A stretch of 64,000 bases of DNA from Chrysaora quinquecirrha (lineage: Eukaryota > Cnidaria > Scyphozoa > Semaeostomeae > Pelagiidae). Position 1 is the stretch's first letter. The number at the start of each line of letters is the position of its first letter. Location of the stretch: the NCBI GenBank assembly GCA_014526335.1, contig JACTAT010000021.1, positions 2,933,966-2,997,965 on the forward strand, given 5' to 3'. Of this stretch, positions 1-12,660 are shown one piece after another. A program made the position numbers and the translations under genes. The notes beneath the pieces were generated by a model that was not told the origin of the DNA, did no database searches, and saw nothing but the letters and a program-made list of their open reading frames with translations.

Positions 1-178
1 TCGGTAAATATCAAGATGATTCTCGTCCATACACGCACGTGCCTCTCGCAATTCGATAAGCTTGGTGAGGGCATTTAGGTACAAAAGAGTAAATCTACTT
101 TATTCTTCAAATCTTTAAAACGTGAAGTAGCTCTTTCATGATTTTCCCTTGAATTAATTGTTTACTTTTCTAAATCAG

Positions 179-953
179 TTTTTGACGTGGTTCCTGATTT
201 CGTTGGCTGCTTCAATGACAGACCAGCGCCTTATCGCGCCTTGCCTATTCTGTATGCTAATTACAGAAATTCTATTGATTGGAGCGACATGTCGAAGACA
301 GTAAAGAAATGTGCAGATGAAGCGAGAAAGAAAGGTTAGTCATGTGATCAGGGCTATGGCTACGGTGGCGTGGGGTGGCTTTGCTACGTTGATTTCTTGA
401 TTGACTTTAATCAGTGTGATAATGGTCATCAATGAATGATTGATTTATTGATTATACCAATGTGTCATTGATCGATTGATTATTCGACAAACCAGCATTG
501 ATTGACTGATTTATTGGCAGACTATTATCATTGATTATTTGATTGATGGACTCATTGATCGACTGCTTGATAGCTTGATTGATTGACTATAATCATTGAT
601 TATTTGATTCATGAATTCATTGATCCACTGCTTGACCGATTGATTGATTGAGCAATTAAATGATTATGATAATGTTTCGTTGATTAATTGATTAATTGAT
701 TGATTCCTAGACGTATTCATCCCCTCGATCATAAATTCTTCTTCTCGATCCAGGGTTTAACGACTTTGCCGTTCAGTTCTATGGTGAATGCTGGTCTGGT
801 GAATTTGCTTTCCTAACTTACAATAAATATGGAACATCAAAAAACTGCGGAAATGGTGTTGGAAGGCATTGGACAAATGCTTTCTATTCGTTTAAACACG
901 TGCCGTTAGTAAAATTCATACATCTCACAATTATATTATCATCAATATTATAG
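179..953 (+). CDS. 3' exons of a WSC-like extracellular domain protein (partial)
   Basis: Two exons are visible. Exon 179-334 follows a CAG acceptor and ends at a GTTAGT donor. Exon 754 to about 953 follows CAG and reaches a TAG at 951-953. They join in phase (AAA G|GG TTT). Together they encode one domain of roughly 90 residues with the pattern VGCFNDRP, ALPILYANYRNSIDW, CADEARKKGFNDFAVQFYGECWSG, then NCGNGVG and W. I associate this arrangement with WSC-like, cysteine-containing carbohydrate-binding-type domains that are often repeated in secreted cnidarian proteins; that assignment is from memory. The gene starts upstream of the window. After the domain the frame continues for about 18 hydrophobic residues to the stop, or a second GTTAGT donor at 905 could continue the gene, so the 3' end is uncertain. 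No function is claimed beyond an extracellular role. Confidence 0.65.
395..720. repeat. TTGATTGATT-type low-complexity tract
   Basis: The intron between the two WSC-like exons is filled with imperfect TTGATTGA tetranucleotide repeats broken by short unique pieces. It is a degenerate microsatellite with no coding potential. Confidence 0.85.
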
Positions 954-3056
954 GCTTGGCAATGCGTAGACCCTCTCCTCTGAAATTCAGTATACCTACA
1001 TTCTTGGAGAAAATATATTTGAATCAAAGCGACTTTCTTGTCTCCTCAAAATGATGTCCTCTCTCCCCCTATACAAAGCTGTTACGATGGTTAATAATGT
1101 CCCTAATATGAAGGCAACATGGTTTAGGGGAGGGGTGGTAAAAAGCGAGGATTTTTTGTCGAAGATTGTGGCTTAATTAAAGCAAAGTGATGTAAGAGCG
1201 ATAATTGGATTGTAGCTGATTTCGTGTTTTTCTTTTTTCTTAGAAAAGCCCGTTAGAACGAAGCTATATTTTGGAAGTACTGAATGCTCAAGTGACAATA
1301 GGATTTGCTCAAATATTAAATATATTTTAAGAATATTATAAAACTATAACACTAAGCTTCCTTACTTTAATCTATATCAAATTCCAGTTCACAATATTAT
1401 AATCATATAACGTAAGAATCAAAAGTTATTTTATTTAATTCCGCATGAAAATATTTTTATCATGATTAATATTTAAATGAAGATATTAGCCCAATGCACA
1501 AGTATATAACATATACACAAATATATAACATATGCACAGATAAGCATAAAAGACATACACGATTTTATGGCATACTTCATTGTTTGATGATATAATTTCA
1601 TTATATAAAACAATCGTTTGCTTTCTTATTTTTATACTTCAAAAAATAACAGTTCTTATTTCGAAGCTATACCCTTTGCTCAATAAGCAACTTGATTCAA
1701 AAGCCAGCCCTCAAAGTTGCTTAAAATATCTGAGATTACATGCCCCAGAACAGCTCATGGTTTATAAGCACTTTCTCTTAGCACATCGTAGTTTTCGTTA
1801 TAAAAAGTTTTTTTTCCTAATAGTAAATCAAATTGGCAAGATTTAAAATAATATATACAGTATTTTCTTCAATAAGCACCGTCCCTTACATAAGTGCTCC
1901 AGCTGCCCATCAGCTCCTTGCCAGACATCCCTTTGATTTTATGTGCAAGCTCTTGTTCGGAGTAATGAAGAGACGCATTTTGCTAGTTGCTGGTAAACGT
2001 TGCTACTTTTAGTCAGACTATAGTCAATTACTAAATTTTCAGATAATTGCACCTCTTTGAGATGGATGTTAAAATAAGCGCGCTCCAAAAAGACATGAAT
2101 CTAAAACCACTTCAAATGAACAAGCAATCGGACACTCGATGGTCTTGCCAATACGAAATTAAATTTAAATTTGACATGACAGGGAAGTGTAAGCGCTTAC
2201 CAGGATTGAATATGTGCATGGGATGCTATTGCAAACAAAAGCAATTGCGTTTTTGTTTTTTTGTGTACTTGACATGTCGTTTCATAAAAGAAAGCATCCA
2301 TTTTTTACCAAATCCAGCCTGTTGTATGATAGCAAACTGCTGGTTAAGTACTATGTAGATATCAGCAAGGTCAAGTGGTACTGTTTTGGTTTATCATTAC
2401 TATTTCGATGAATTTTATTTTAATTCCGTGATTTTCTTTCAATTTCAAAACCAACAGAAATGCAACTTTAAAAACACCTTTGTAGACCCAAACATCTTGA
2501 GCAGTGTCAATTTTGATCGGTAGAATGGATATTTGTTTCTGATATAAATATTTGCCTTTACTAAATTTTATTATCTAGAATTTCTAGTCAAAGAATAAGA
2601 AAATTAATTTACCATATGCGCCTGATTAACATCAAACCCAAAACAATGTAAAGATTTTTCGCACCGTTGTAAAAGTCAAAAATTTTTACAGAGTTAAGAA
2701 AAAACCAAAAGACAGATTTTCTCCCAGCTCAACGCAAAAAACGCCAAATTGTTGAACTTTACAAGCCGTAAGAGATTTGATATAATTTAGACCACATAAG
2801 AATCAGCAAAAAATCTATGGAACTAAACCTTAGTCAAAGATTAGCAAAGCATTAGAACTCATAGGAGCAGCTCTGGGAGAAGACACAGAAATCTTATTGC
2901 ATTTAAAGGACGGAACTCGTCCATAGCTTTTTATACTCCAATTTCCCTCTCGTGTGGTATTTCTCATCAGCTCAATCCATACAAAAGATATTAAGGATCC
3001 AAAATGATCATTATACATGTTACAGCGACTTATTCATGTAGTTAGAAAGTTGTACT
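954..3056. other. AT-rich intergenic stretch with old repeat fragments
   Basis: I see no supportable gene here. Around 1960-2110 there is a segment (TTTGCTAGTTGCTG ... TTAGTCAGAC ... ATAATTGCACCTCTTTGAG ... ATAAGCGC) that recurs in diverged form at 12940-13050, so it is an interspersed repeat family. The short open frames at 1580-1846 and 2047-2358 show no recognisable domain and lie in AT-rich sequence. Confidence 0.5.
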
Positions 3057-3353
3057 ATGCATGTTTCCCGTCTGAGAGTTTTCTGTATTGAAATTTCTAT
3101 AGCTTTAAAAAATCAAAATCCATCTTTTATGAACGATATTTTCAAAACTAAATCCTCTAGATACTCGCCATCAGATCCAAATGATTTACAGCATTATAAA
3201 CCAAATCAAGATACCTTTGGTTCTTATAGTCTACAATCATTGGGATTTAACATTTGGAAAGGACTGCCAAATGTTATAAAATCCACCAAAAATAAATAGT
3301 AGTTTCGAACTTATGATAAATATGGGGACTGCCTAAAATTGTAAATATAATGC
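3057..3353 (+). mobile_element. LINE (CR1/Jockey-like) reverse transcriptase C-terminal remnant
   Basis: An open frame of 80 codons (3057-3299) contains the pattern NPSFMNDIFK, then NQDTFGSYSLQSLG, then IWKGLPNVIKS. This is the region just after the reverse transcriptase in many CR1/Jockey-type LINEs (typically '..P.FM..IF.. ..N..TFG..SLRSLGP..WN.LP..IKS'). The frame after the stop still resembles the tail of such proteins. The copy is truncated at 5' and surrounded by non-coding sequence, so it is a dead fragment. Confidence 0.65.
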
Positions 3354-4245
3354 TTGTCAGTATGTCTCCGAAAGTCAATCGAAAGTTAGTCTTCTTGCAG
3401 CTATTCTTAGGAATTAGCGAACACTGAAGAGACTTCTAAATATTTATTCAATATTTATTTATGGACATTTATTTCAATATCCATATTAATGTATCTAGTT
3501 TAGTTTAATCGATTTGGACTAGTTTGCTTGATTGTAATTGTATATAGTAAGCTAGAATCAAATAATAGATATATAATTAATGGAGAACAACAACAACAGG
3601 AATTTTATGCCATCATTTTGAATTAAACCCCTTTTGTCTGTAACCTGGTGAAAAAACCTTTACAATTTTCTGCGAAAAAATGATTATACAAGTTCATCGA
3701 CATTAACTTTTAGCAGAAAGAATTATCAAGCCGAAAAAGGCACAGCATTATACCAAATTTGCATTATACCAACGAGAGTTGGAAATAGATAAACGACTGG
3801 ATTAATCACATTACTATTCTAATGAAATACTGAAGGCAGAAATACAGTACCATACAGTAGAACTAGAATGATTTACGAGAAAAAGATAAAACGCTGTACT
3901 GATGATAAGACGCCTTAATGCTAAGATTTTTAAAAACAAGGCATTCAAAAGCTCAGTTTTTTCAAAGCTGTTGCTGCAAAAAAGATAATTGTTTTTCAAT
4001 GACTAAAGCATGCTTATGCTGATATCGCGAGAACTGTGGATGGTCCTTATTAAAAACCCTTGATTTCTGAGTACCTCGTTGCGAGATTTCATGGGAAGCT
4101 CCTCCGAAATCAAGAACCGCGTGCGCAATTACTCATTTTGCTACAGCTGTTACAATTCCTTTGTCTTTATGCAGTGTGGCATTGCACATATATCTAAGCT
4201 AAATCGCCTTAGCCCTCACTTTGTCTTTTGGTTGATACTGCCAAG
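3354..4245. promoter_or_regulatory. Upstream region of the chitinase gene
   Basis: This is gene-free sequence upstream of the chitinase start. A TATA-like string, ACATATATCTAA, lies at 4186-4197, 49 bp before the ATG, which leaves room for a very short leader. A pyrimidine run ending in CAG at about 4161-4173 could instead be a splice acceptor for a 5' untranslated exon. Neither reading is proved. No other feature was seen. Confidence 0.35.
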
Positions 4246-5637
4246 ATGAACTCTCTGTTGTGTGGTTTGTTGCTTATTGGTCTGGCAGGATATGCCTCGG
4301 CGTATTTCCGAGTTTGTTATTTTACCAACTGGGCACAATATAGGCCCGGTGCCGGAAAATACAAGCCAGCTGATGTCGATCCGTTTCTTTGCACTCATCT
4401 GATGTATTCATTTGCCAAACTTCACAACAACAAGATTGCGATGTATGAATGGAATGACGACAAGCTGTATGCTCAAGTCCAGGATTTGAAAAAGCAAAAC
4501 CCAGAGCTGAAGACGCTTCTGGCAATTGGAGGATGGAATCACGAGAACGGACAGGTTAGCAAGTTCTCTCAGATGGTAAGCACTGCAGCAAACCGAAAGA
4601 TTTTCATTGACTCTTCTATTGCTCATTTGAGAAAATGGGGGTTCGATGGTTTGGATCTGGACTGGGAATACCCAGGAGGCCGTGGAAATTCACCACCTGG
4701 AGATAAGCAGCGTTTTACTGTCCTCTGCGACGAGCTCAGGGCTGCGTTCGAGAAAGAAGCCGCCGAGACCGGAAACGATCGTCTCCTTCTCACCGCTGCA
4801 GTTTCAGCTGGAAAACCAACAATTGATAATGGATATGAAGTTGACAAAATATCAAAATCGCTGGACTGGATCAACATCATGGCCTACGACTTACATGGAA
4901 TATGGGACAAGAAAACAGGTCATCACACAGCAATGGAAGGAACAGACACCCTCACTGTCAATTTTGCTGTAGACTACTGGATGAAGCTTGGAGCTCCCGC
5001 GAAGAAGCTGGCATTAGGTATGGGAACATATGGACGTACGTTCACATTGGCAAACAAGGAGAACAATGGTCTTGGAGCATTGTCACGACAGGCTGGACGA
5101 CGTGGTCAATATACCCGCGAAGGTGGTTTCTTGGCATATTATGAGATCTGCAAAATGCCTTTGACAATTGTACAAGACAATGCAGCAAAGGCTCCATATG
5201 GTTATGCAGGAGATCAATGGGTTGGCTTTGACAATCAACAGAGTTTAATGGACAAGGTTGCTCTCATCAAGAAAAAAGGCCTGCTTGGCGCTATGTTCTG
5301 GGCTTACGATCTTGACGATTTCAGTGGACAGTTCTGTGGCCAAGGGCCGTATCCTCTTATGAATGCTGTCAAAGCTGCATTAACAGGGGGCGTCATCCCA
5401 ACATTTCCACCTGTCACAACAGAGAAGCCTGGACCAGAGACGGATGGGCCAGATACCGATGGACCGGTAACAGATGGGCCTGTAACAGAAGGGCCGGTGA
5501 CACAGCAGCCAACTAATCCTCCTACTGGCGAATGCAGAGCTAAAGGTCCATGGGCTAATAACTCTGGCATGAATGAATGGTGCAAAGCGAATTGTGCACT
5601 GGGAAACTGCCCAGAAACACACTGCACTTGCTCTTAA
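4246..5637 (+). CDS. Secreted GH18 chitinase with C-terminal cysteine module (intronless)
   Basis: A single 463-codon frame. I chose the ATG at 4246 because the frame opens only 18 bp earlier without an ATG, and because residues 1-19 form a good signal peptide ([19 protein letters not shown]). The mature protein is a glycoside hydrolase family 18 domain: early strand [16 protein letters not shown], the SxGG-type motif LLAIGGWN at about 92-99, the catalytic DxxDxDxE as FDGLDLDWE at 133-141 with Glu141 as proton donor, then MAYDLHG and [10 protein letters not shown]. It should hydrolyse beta-1,4-linked N-acetylglucosamine polymers outside the cell. From about 381 a Pro/Thr-rich linker carries short DGPVT repeats. 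The last 34 residues hold six cysteines (C-x15-C-x3-C-x4-C-x4-C-x-C), a possible chitin-binding module. Neighbouring genes are intron-rich, so the lack of introns is notable. Confidence 0.95.
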   Translation: MNSLLCGLLLIGLAGYASAYFRVCYFTNWAQYRPGAGKYKPADVDPFLCTHLMYSFAKLHNNKIAMYEWNDDKLYAQVQDLKKQNPELKTLLAIGGWNHENGQVSKFSQMVSTAANRKIFIDSSIAHLRKWGFDGLDLDWEYPGGRGNSPPGDKQRFTVLCDELRAAFEKEAAETGNDRLLLTAAVSAGKPTIDNGYEVDKISKSLDWINIMAYDLHGIWDKKTGHHTAMEGTDTLTVNFAVDYWMKLGAPAKKLALGMGTYGRTFTLANKENNGLGALSRQAGRRGQYTREGGFLAYYEICKMPLTIVQDNAAKAPYGYAGDQWVGFDNQQSLMDKVALIKKKGLLGAMFWAYDLDDFSGQFCGQGPYPLMNAVKAALTGGVIPTFPPVTTEKPGPETDGPDTDGPVTDGPVTEGPVTQQPTNPPTGECRAKGPWANNSGMNEWCKANCALGNCPETHCTCS

Positions 5638-6739
5638 TTGGACCCACACAACCTTGTGTTTTGATTCGAATTATGCTATTGATTTTAGTTCTCAAGCAAA
5701 TTTTATTGAATGAATGATCTATTATGAAGTTACTTAAAAGAAATTTTATTTGTATGTACATCTATCTGCTCTAGTGTTGTTTTTTTTGGGGGGAATCAGA
5801 GGGTTTGTGACATGACAGAGCTTGTAGAAAATATCTTCTAGATGCTTTTTCTTGTACGATTCTTTTTTTTTGCTGAATCGTAGGATCCTCTATTGAAGTT
5901 GCTTCGCTGCAAATGTACACAAGTTGCCTGCATACAAAACCATTTTTTGAACATTTACATTAACATGCAGTTGGTGTTTGTCAACTGCAAAGCGCAACAA
6001 GTGCCATTTCTGCATCGTTCCAACTTTGTTTTATAATTTTACATTGTTGCCTTTCACTATGCACGTCTTGGAAATATATTTAGAATTAACATTTGTTCCA
6101 TGCAAAGTAATAGCGGCATGGAAAAGAAATAGCAATTGGCAATGCAAAAGCAGTCCCTCAGCGCAGTGTAGCCACCATTGTCTATCAACTGAGATCTGGT
6201 GATGTTTTTCTCATCAGATGAACTTCAGAATGGTTGTTCAGTGCGGGAAAACTTCTTGTACGGACCTCACTACGTTCGGTCCGTACGTCATGCTTGGGTC
6301 CGAATATTTTCCTGCATTGCCCTCGCAATCATTCGATAACCGCATCTTATTATTTGATAGCTAATATGTTTAAACATTACACAAGGAGTTCCTTAATAGG
6401 GACTTGCTTCATTCAACAAAAAGAACATTTTGATTGAAACTTACATTGTTATTACAACTGACAGGTGGAATTTCCGCGGCGCTGTGATTCTTTTTTACCT
6501 TGCAAGAAGATTCTCTATTTGTATCAATAAACGTCTTTTTAATATTCAATAGTAAAATCGATATTTAGTATCCATAAAGTATAACGTGAAAAATAACTAT
6601 TTCAAACGAAAGCCATGATTCGTAAAGTCGTGATATTCTTATTTTGCTTCCTTGCGGTTTCTTGCGGTTTCTTCACAAAGTCCTCTTCAGTAAAATAGTA
6701 GAGTTACTGAGCACAGTCTTACGACGTGCAAGACTTGAA
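5638..6739. other. Chitinase 3' flank, no gene seen
   Basis: No supportable coding region. A perfect 9-bp stem, GTACGGACC (6258-6266) and GGTCCGTAC (6278-6286), flanks an 11-base loop and looks like a fragment of an interspersed repeat. AATAAA occurs at about 6526, probably too far from the stop to be the chitinase polyadenylation signal. The sequence CTTGCGGTTT is tandemly doubled near 6650. Confidence 0.4.
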
Positions 6740-9700
6740 TCGACGATTTTTTTTTTATATATATCATTATTTCTGCCTACACCTTGTTGTATTCTTCCAC
6801 CCAAGTTATATGCTTCGCTGCTTGGCTTAGTCTGCTCATGTTTTTGCTTTTTATGTCACTCTTGTCTAATTCGAATCCTGTTATTTTTCTATATTCTAAG
6901 CATTCTAGATAATGCTCTGTGGTCTCATCTACTTGGCAGTGACTGCATGTTATGTCATTATGAGAATTTTTATAGTTACTCTTAGCTTTAACCATATTCA
7001 ATTTAAGCCTTAGAATTTGCCTGCTCTCCTTTCTTTCTAGTTCGTCCATATATCGTTCTCGCTTTAGTTCATTTACCTCTACAAATCTCAATTTTTTCAT
7101 TACTTTCTGTTTCTCCGCTATTTCTGTGATTATCCATTTTGTAATATTACTTTGACTTTCTTTTTCCATTCCGACTTTTTTGTAGTTTTTATCTTTCTCT
7201 TTCTAAGTCTATATTGTAATTTTTTGCTTCGTCTTTAAGTTCACTGTACCAGCAATTAGAGTATTTTTTATCAATTTGATTTTCAAGGACTTTAAGGGCC
7301 AGTCTTTCTGGCTCTGAGTTCATTATATTGTGAAATAACATTAGTGTTTTATATACTATTGTTTGCTTTAACGGCCAAATTCCTGTTTCTGCTATTAATC
7401 CCCAGTATGGGGTAGTCTCTTCCACTTCGAATATTCCCGTTAATATTGATTTATGCATTCTTTCTACATCTTGAATATCTCCCTTAGTTAAATTAGTCCA
7501 CGTTTCCATCCCATATGTCAGAGTAGGCATAATTACGGTCTCTAATATCTTGATTCTTATCGGCATTGCCATCTTCCCAACGTTATCCTCATTTCCATAT
7601 CATCTTGCTGTTATTATCATATGATTGATCTTTTCGTTTTTCTTTTCTATTTTCGTTTTATTATTACCTTTATTGTTAATCCATTGCCCTAAGTATTTGC
7701 TTTTTTCTACTGTCTTTATGTTTCCTTTTTGTACCTTGATTGTCTCTATTTCTGATTTGAATTTTCCTCCTTTCTTCAAGCATATTGGCAGTAGTTCGGA
7801 TTTGCTATTGCTTATTGTAAATTTCTTATCTTCCTCCATCGCCTTTAGATTTTGTTCTGCTAATCTTATGCTATTTGCTGACCCGACTGTTATGACATCA
7901 TCAACAAATATTAAGCTTTCTATAGCTAGATATGGTCCAATCATGGTACGCGTTGGTTGATTTATGTTGTTTATTTTGTCTGTCTCTATTACACACATTG
8001 ATGGTCCCAAGATTGTCCCCTGTCTCACAGCTGATGCTATATCAATTTTTTCACATAGCCCATATGGTGTATCCACATATGCTACATTATCTGAGTTCAT
8101 TTTCTTTATAATTTCAACTTCTGAAGCAGTTATTCCCAAATGATACATTTCATTACAGACATCGTCCAACCATAGCTTGTCAAAGCATTTCTCAGCATCA
8201 ACTGACAGTACGTACAAATTTTGACCAATGTATCTACGATAGTCTATTATAGCTTGCAATATGAAAAGGTTATCTATTGTACTTCTTTTTTCCATGCCTC
8301 CACATTGGAATTCGGAAACTCCTTGTCTTATTTTAAATTTGTTCTTTTCATAAAGGATCTTCTCAAACGTTTTTGCTACATTACTTGTTAAGAATAACCC
8401 TCTCTGGTTTTTCATTTCTTTACGGTCACCTTATTTTTGTAAAGGGATTTAATTTTCATTGTTTTCCATGCAGTAGGTATATCAGTAGACTTAGATATTT
8501 CGTTCATCATACATAGTATACTATTTGTTAAATCCTGCCCTCCATGTTTGATATATTCATATCTCCATCCCTCAAGGTCTGATGCCTTTTTATTCTTAAG
8601 TTTTTTCTTCACATTTTCCAGTTCTTGTGCTAATATTTCTGGCCCCCCTTTATTACGTGCTATTTTTTTTTTTTTTTTTTAATCAAGGTCTCTAGGCCGA
8701 GATGGCCCTTAACCTACTTACAATTTTAACAGAATTACAGCGGTAATAGCAACGTGTTAATACAAAAATAGAAACTAAGCTAATACAGTTACAAAAATAT
8801 GATTAACTATTAACTTTCTACTCTCATTCAATTTTTCAATAAAGCTTTCAACCGATTTTTCATGTTCACTGATGGCTGCCTTTGTTTTTAATAGTTCCTC
8901 ATAGTGATTCTTATATATATTTTTAATATTCTCCGGCTCTACTTCTACCTGTCCAGCTTTGTTTCTCATAGTTGATTTCATTTCATGTTTGTCGTTTGTT
9001 TCCATTCTTTTTTTAAAATCCCAAAATGCTGACGAATTTATTCCCCCTCCTTCTCTGATAGACTCTATATTTCTTGTTATTCTTGCGGCTTTATTCTTTT
9101 TCATTTCTTGTATTATCAAGCTATCAATTAGGTGTATCTTTTGTTTAATCATGTTAATTCTGCTTTTGCTATTATTTTTTGACAATTTTTGTTTCTCCAT
9201 TCTTTTTGCTTTTCTCAATAACCTTTCCTTTTTTCTTTGATGTCTTTTCTTTTTGATTGGTTCTTCAAACACTGTTTTAGCTATTTTGGTCACTTCGTTG
9301 CTCCATTCATTATATTTTTCGTTTACGCTTGTTGATTGCATCCATATCTTGCTTAGTCCCGCTGCTTCTGTCTTTTCTTTAAATACTGCCAATTTTTTTT
9401 TTGTAATTTGCATTTTTACTTTAGGTTTTTTAATGTCTTGAAATGGGATTGTCCAGTCTAATTTTAGAGTAATAAAATTATGGTCACTATAAACTACTTT
9501 CACCTCATCACTCTCTTTTCTGTATCTGTATGGGCACCAAATTTTTTCCTCGTCAATTTTCATTTCTATTACTGTCTTTATATCCTTTTCTTTTACTAAA
9601 ACATAATCTAAAACGGATCGTTCATTCCCTTGAACTCTCGTCCACAAACCTTCACACAGTTCTGTTCCATTTACTATCGTCATTTTATGATCTTTCTTCA

Positions 9701-9955
9701 TTTTCAATAGCATTTTACCTCCCTTTGTTACTTCTTTGTTATTACCTTTTATTTCTTCGCCTATCTTGCAGTTTAAATCCCCAACTAATATAACATTTTC
9801 GTCATTACTTTCTCTTTCTTCAATGCACTTACTAATCTTTTTATACATGGTTTGGAGGGTTTCTTTGTCTGTACTACTTTCTTGGGGTGCATAAATAAGT
9901 CCTAACTTTATTTTAACTCTGTTGTTGTTAATTCCTTGCATTTGTTTTCTACAGT
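6740..9955 (-). mobile_element. Non-LTR retrotransposon with APE endonuclease and reverse transcriptase (dead, 5' truncated)
   Basis: Read on the minus strand. The endonuclease part (8775-9941) has GLIYAPQESS, VGDLNCKIG and YSDHNF, matching the C-terminal two-thirds of an AP-type endonuclease. The reverse transcriptase part (7600-8612, in two frames) includes LYVLSVDAEKCFDKLW (motif A), AVRQGTILGPSM (motif B) and LIFVDDV (motif C, replacing YADD). Downstream frames (7189-7572, 6777-7169) give VIMPTLTYGMETW and the zinc-knuckle-like CSHCQVDETTEHYLEC. A run of A on the minus strand at 6740-6749 marks the 3' tail. The N-terminal endonuclease third is missing, and frame changes near 8412, 7590 and 7180 break the ORF. 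A second retro-insert interrupts it at 8663-8800. Confidence 0.85.
8663..8800 (-). mobile_element. Nested retro-insert: LINE 3' tail with poly(A)
   Basis: An 18-base poly(T) at 8663-8680 (poly(A) on the minus strand) is followed by AATCAAGGTCTCTAGGCC and GAGATGGCCC. This block interrupts the LINE frame between its endonuclease and reverse transcriptase parts. The same tail, AAGGTATCTAGGCC plus AAAATGGCC, follows poly(T) at 63075-63120. It is a severely 5'-truncated copy of the same LINE family. I could not find a clear target-site duplication, so the inner boundary is approximate. Confidence 0.7.
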
Positions 9956-11924
9956 AAGTATTCCTTTAATTTTATGAACAATATTAGATATCAACATACA
10001 GATAGCCTTATGGCAAACACTCTTATGAGCTAGAGTTTTTCAATAACAACGATGCTTAGTACTAGCAACTTGTTTTATCGCTTTTTGGAAAGACCAGAAG
10101 GAAACATCTTATCTTTTTATTCTATAATACTAGCATAGCTCTTCAATTCTTTTTCAGTTTCTTTCAGTTTTCCGCAGGAACGACGCGGTGATGGGTATAT
10201 TACAGAAATACTGCAATGGATATTTCTCCCGGGTGGGTACTTAATATTTTGAGTATTTGGGACGTGCCGCCCAAAAGGGAAATTTTTTCATGATTTGGTT
10301 TAAACATGGGTCTTAATTTTCTGAGCATTGGCACAGTATAAACAACAGATATCCTATATCAAGATTTGCGCTGGTAAAAAGATATGGTCACATATGGCGA
10401 TAATAAGATGGGATATGCTGGAAACGCAGATGATTTATAATGATTTGGACATTAATGCTGTACCAGTTATGCTTACATTTGTTAGGAGAATATATGATTT
10501 ATTCAGAATTTATCAATAAACTGAAAATATCCTTGCTACTAGTTTCTTCAAGAATTAACCAGGAAAGACCAACGCTGAGCCTCAGTTCTTATCTGCGCTT
10601 TCATTATTGACGATACAGTGCTTTCATATGATATTGTACGTTGACTGTACGTTGATTGCATGCTTCATTAAGGTTTAATTCAATATGCACATAAAACACA
10701 CCATAGAGACCCCCATAGGCAAAAGAACAAATCAAACAAAGTCACAAATCAAAGAAAACAAAGCAGAAGGCACAAGACAAAAATTTAAGACCCCAAATTT
10801 TGTGCTAAAATCATGGCCAATGTTATTGAGACAACAGTGATGAAGCCGTACCAGCCGACTGCCCCCCTCCCCCACCCAAAATTGATGTGGGGGAGGTGGG
10901 CGCCACCAGCAAATTGTCTCACTTAATTCTGACCAGGATTGTAGGCCCGTAGGGGAAATTGGGCGGTACGTTACTTATTATCGACTCAGTCAACTTTCCC
11001 TCCCCGGGGAAATTTCTCTATAAGACATGTTTCGGTTACCTCAGCCATCTTCCGGTTCAAGTAAAGCTAATTATGAAGTGATTATTTACAACAAAATTAT
11101 TTGACCGTTACCAAAACAATATTTGAAAGTACAAAGGATAACTTAAAATTTTAAATTTGAAAATTCGAAGAGAAAATTTAGCTGATTACAGATAGTCAAA
11201 AAGTAAAATTCACTTATCGAAAATCTGTGTTTGCAGTACATGTTGAAAAGGTTAGCTCAAGTTAATTTTCAAGTCAAACCCGAGTCGAATCAAATTTTGA
11301 AAAGCTTTGCGACAGAAAATTAAACTAGGTTCAAAACACAATATACAAGTCCAGTCGGTCTTATCTGAAAGATCTCAATCCGTGTCTGCTTATACTTTGC
11401 TTTCCTCGCGACAATGAAAATCGGCCTATTATAGACATTTTGATGATGAACATGAAGAATGTTGGACAAAAATATTTCAAAGAAGAGAGACTTGACGTTC
11501 TTATCGAATATGAACGTCTTCCTTTCAGTTGTCACATCATATGCCTTCTTTCCAAGACTGGAAGCCACCCAAAGACCAGTATCTCCTTTTCTAGCGCATT
11601 GGAAAGCAGGTAATACTGCATTGTTATACCTCTTAAGATTACTGAATCTGTTACTGAAAGATTTTTTGGATTTACGGATGATGTAGATCATTTATAAAAC
11701 AAGAGGAACTATACACCGTATGTCCTCTAATAAGTGCCCCCTTTGGATTGAGCTGCCAAACAGGTTGGTGTCTGTGACGCCCACGGCACAGTATTGTATT
11801 GTATGGTATTGTATCAATATTTTGGCACGATGCCCTATCAGCTACTACTAAATTTAGGTAAATATACAATAATGATTTACTTAAATAATTATATCAAATA
11901 TCAAACCTTAAATATTAAATCAAA
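9956..11924. other. Gene-free region with diverged repeat ends
   Basis: No supportable gene. At 10231-10275 the sequence CCCGGGTGGGTACTT followed by GACGTGCCGCCC is the left end of the inverted-repeat family seen intact at 16235-16604. A possible right end, GGGCGGTACGT, lies at about 10953. At 10850-10920 there is a C-rich/G-rich imperfect hairpin (CCCCCCTCCCCCACCC ... GGGGGAGGTGGGCG). A TATTG microsatellite at about 11793-11818 adjoins the LINE below and may be its 3' tail. Confidence 0.45.
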
Positions 11925-12660
11925 ACCTAAACGCTGCTCTTCCTAGGGGTCCTGCTTTTTCTGGGGAAGTTGTTTTACTTCCTTTTTGAAGCAATTTAGA
12001 GAGTGTACTTAAGTCTCTGTATTTTCTTGGGATCTCGTTCCACGTCGAGGCTCCTGTGAATTGGAAACTCTTTTTCGCACATTCCAATCAAGGTTTCGGC
12101 AGATGCAGGTTGTGGCTATTTCTTGCTGTATGGCTTGAAATCAGGGATCTACTGGTAAATTTGTTTAGCAGGTTGTCCGGACAGCTGCCATGAAGGATCT
12201 TGTGTGTCATAACTAATCTATAATATTTTATCAATTCTTTAAAGTGCCTCTTCAGCTTCACTAAAAAATATTTTCAACTTATATTGGAGTTTGAGACACG
12301 CTGATAACGAATCTGAAGATTATTTCTCGGTAAGGTACATCAATAACGAGCTATTGGGGTTTTCTGACACCCCTCGATGATTTGGGACCGGGTTTTGGGT
12401 AACCACTCATAAGCCAATTATCCTTGTATTTTCCATTTTCAATCAGGAGCTTTGCCCTTATCTGTAGTTTCTGGAGAGCGTCGAGTTTCGTATCAGAAAT
12501 GCAACCCCATATTACGTTACCATATCTTAGGTGGCTCTCGACCAATGCTCTATTGACTGCTGCTAGCTTTGACTTAGGGAGAATATCTTTCAATTTCTTA
12601 ATGGCAGAGAGACAAGTTTTGACCTTAGTTTTAGCTATTTTATATTGATCCAGCTTAGGT
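11925..12660 (-). mobile_element. LINE reverse transcriptase C-terminal fragment (CR1/Jockey-like)
   Basis: Minus-strand translation at 12351-12593 gives KDILPKSKLAAVNRALVESH, then LRYGNVIWG, then KLQIRAKLL, the conserved region following the RT palm in CR1/Jockey LINEs. A further frame (11930-12230) gives VMTHKILHGSCPDNL, SFQFTGASTWNEIPRKYRDL and the usual ending. Two frames and internal stops show that it is dead. The 5' part is missing. A pentanucleotide (TATTG) microsatellite lies beyond its 3' side. Confidence 0.75.

Noticed and set aside
395..720. CRISPR-like repeats
   Set aside because: The TTGA repeats have no spacers of constant length, and the context is eukaryotic.
5304..5649. Minus-strand open frames under the chitinase 3' end
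   Set aside because: They are shadows of the chitinase coding strand and mirror its Thr/Pro linker repeats.
11320..11691. 123-codon minus-strand frame
   Set aside because: No domain or splice context; overlapping frames are open on both strands in AT-rich sequence.
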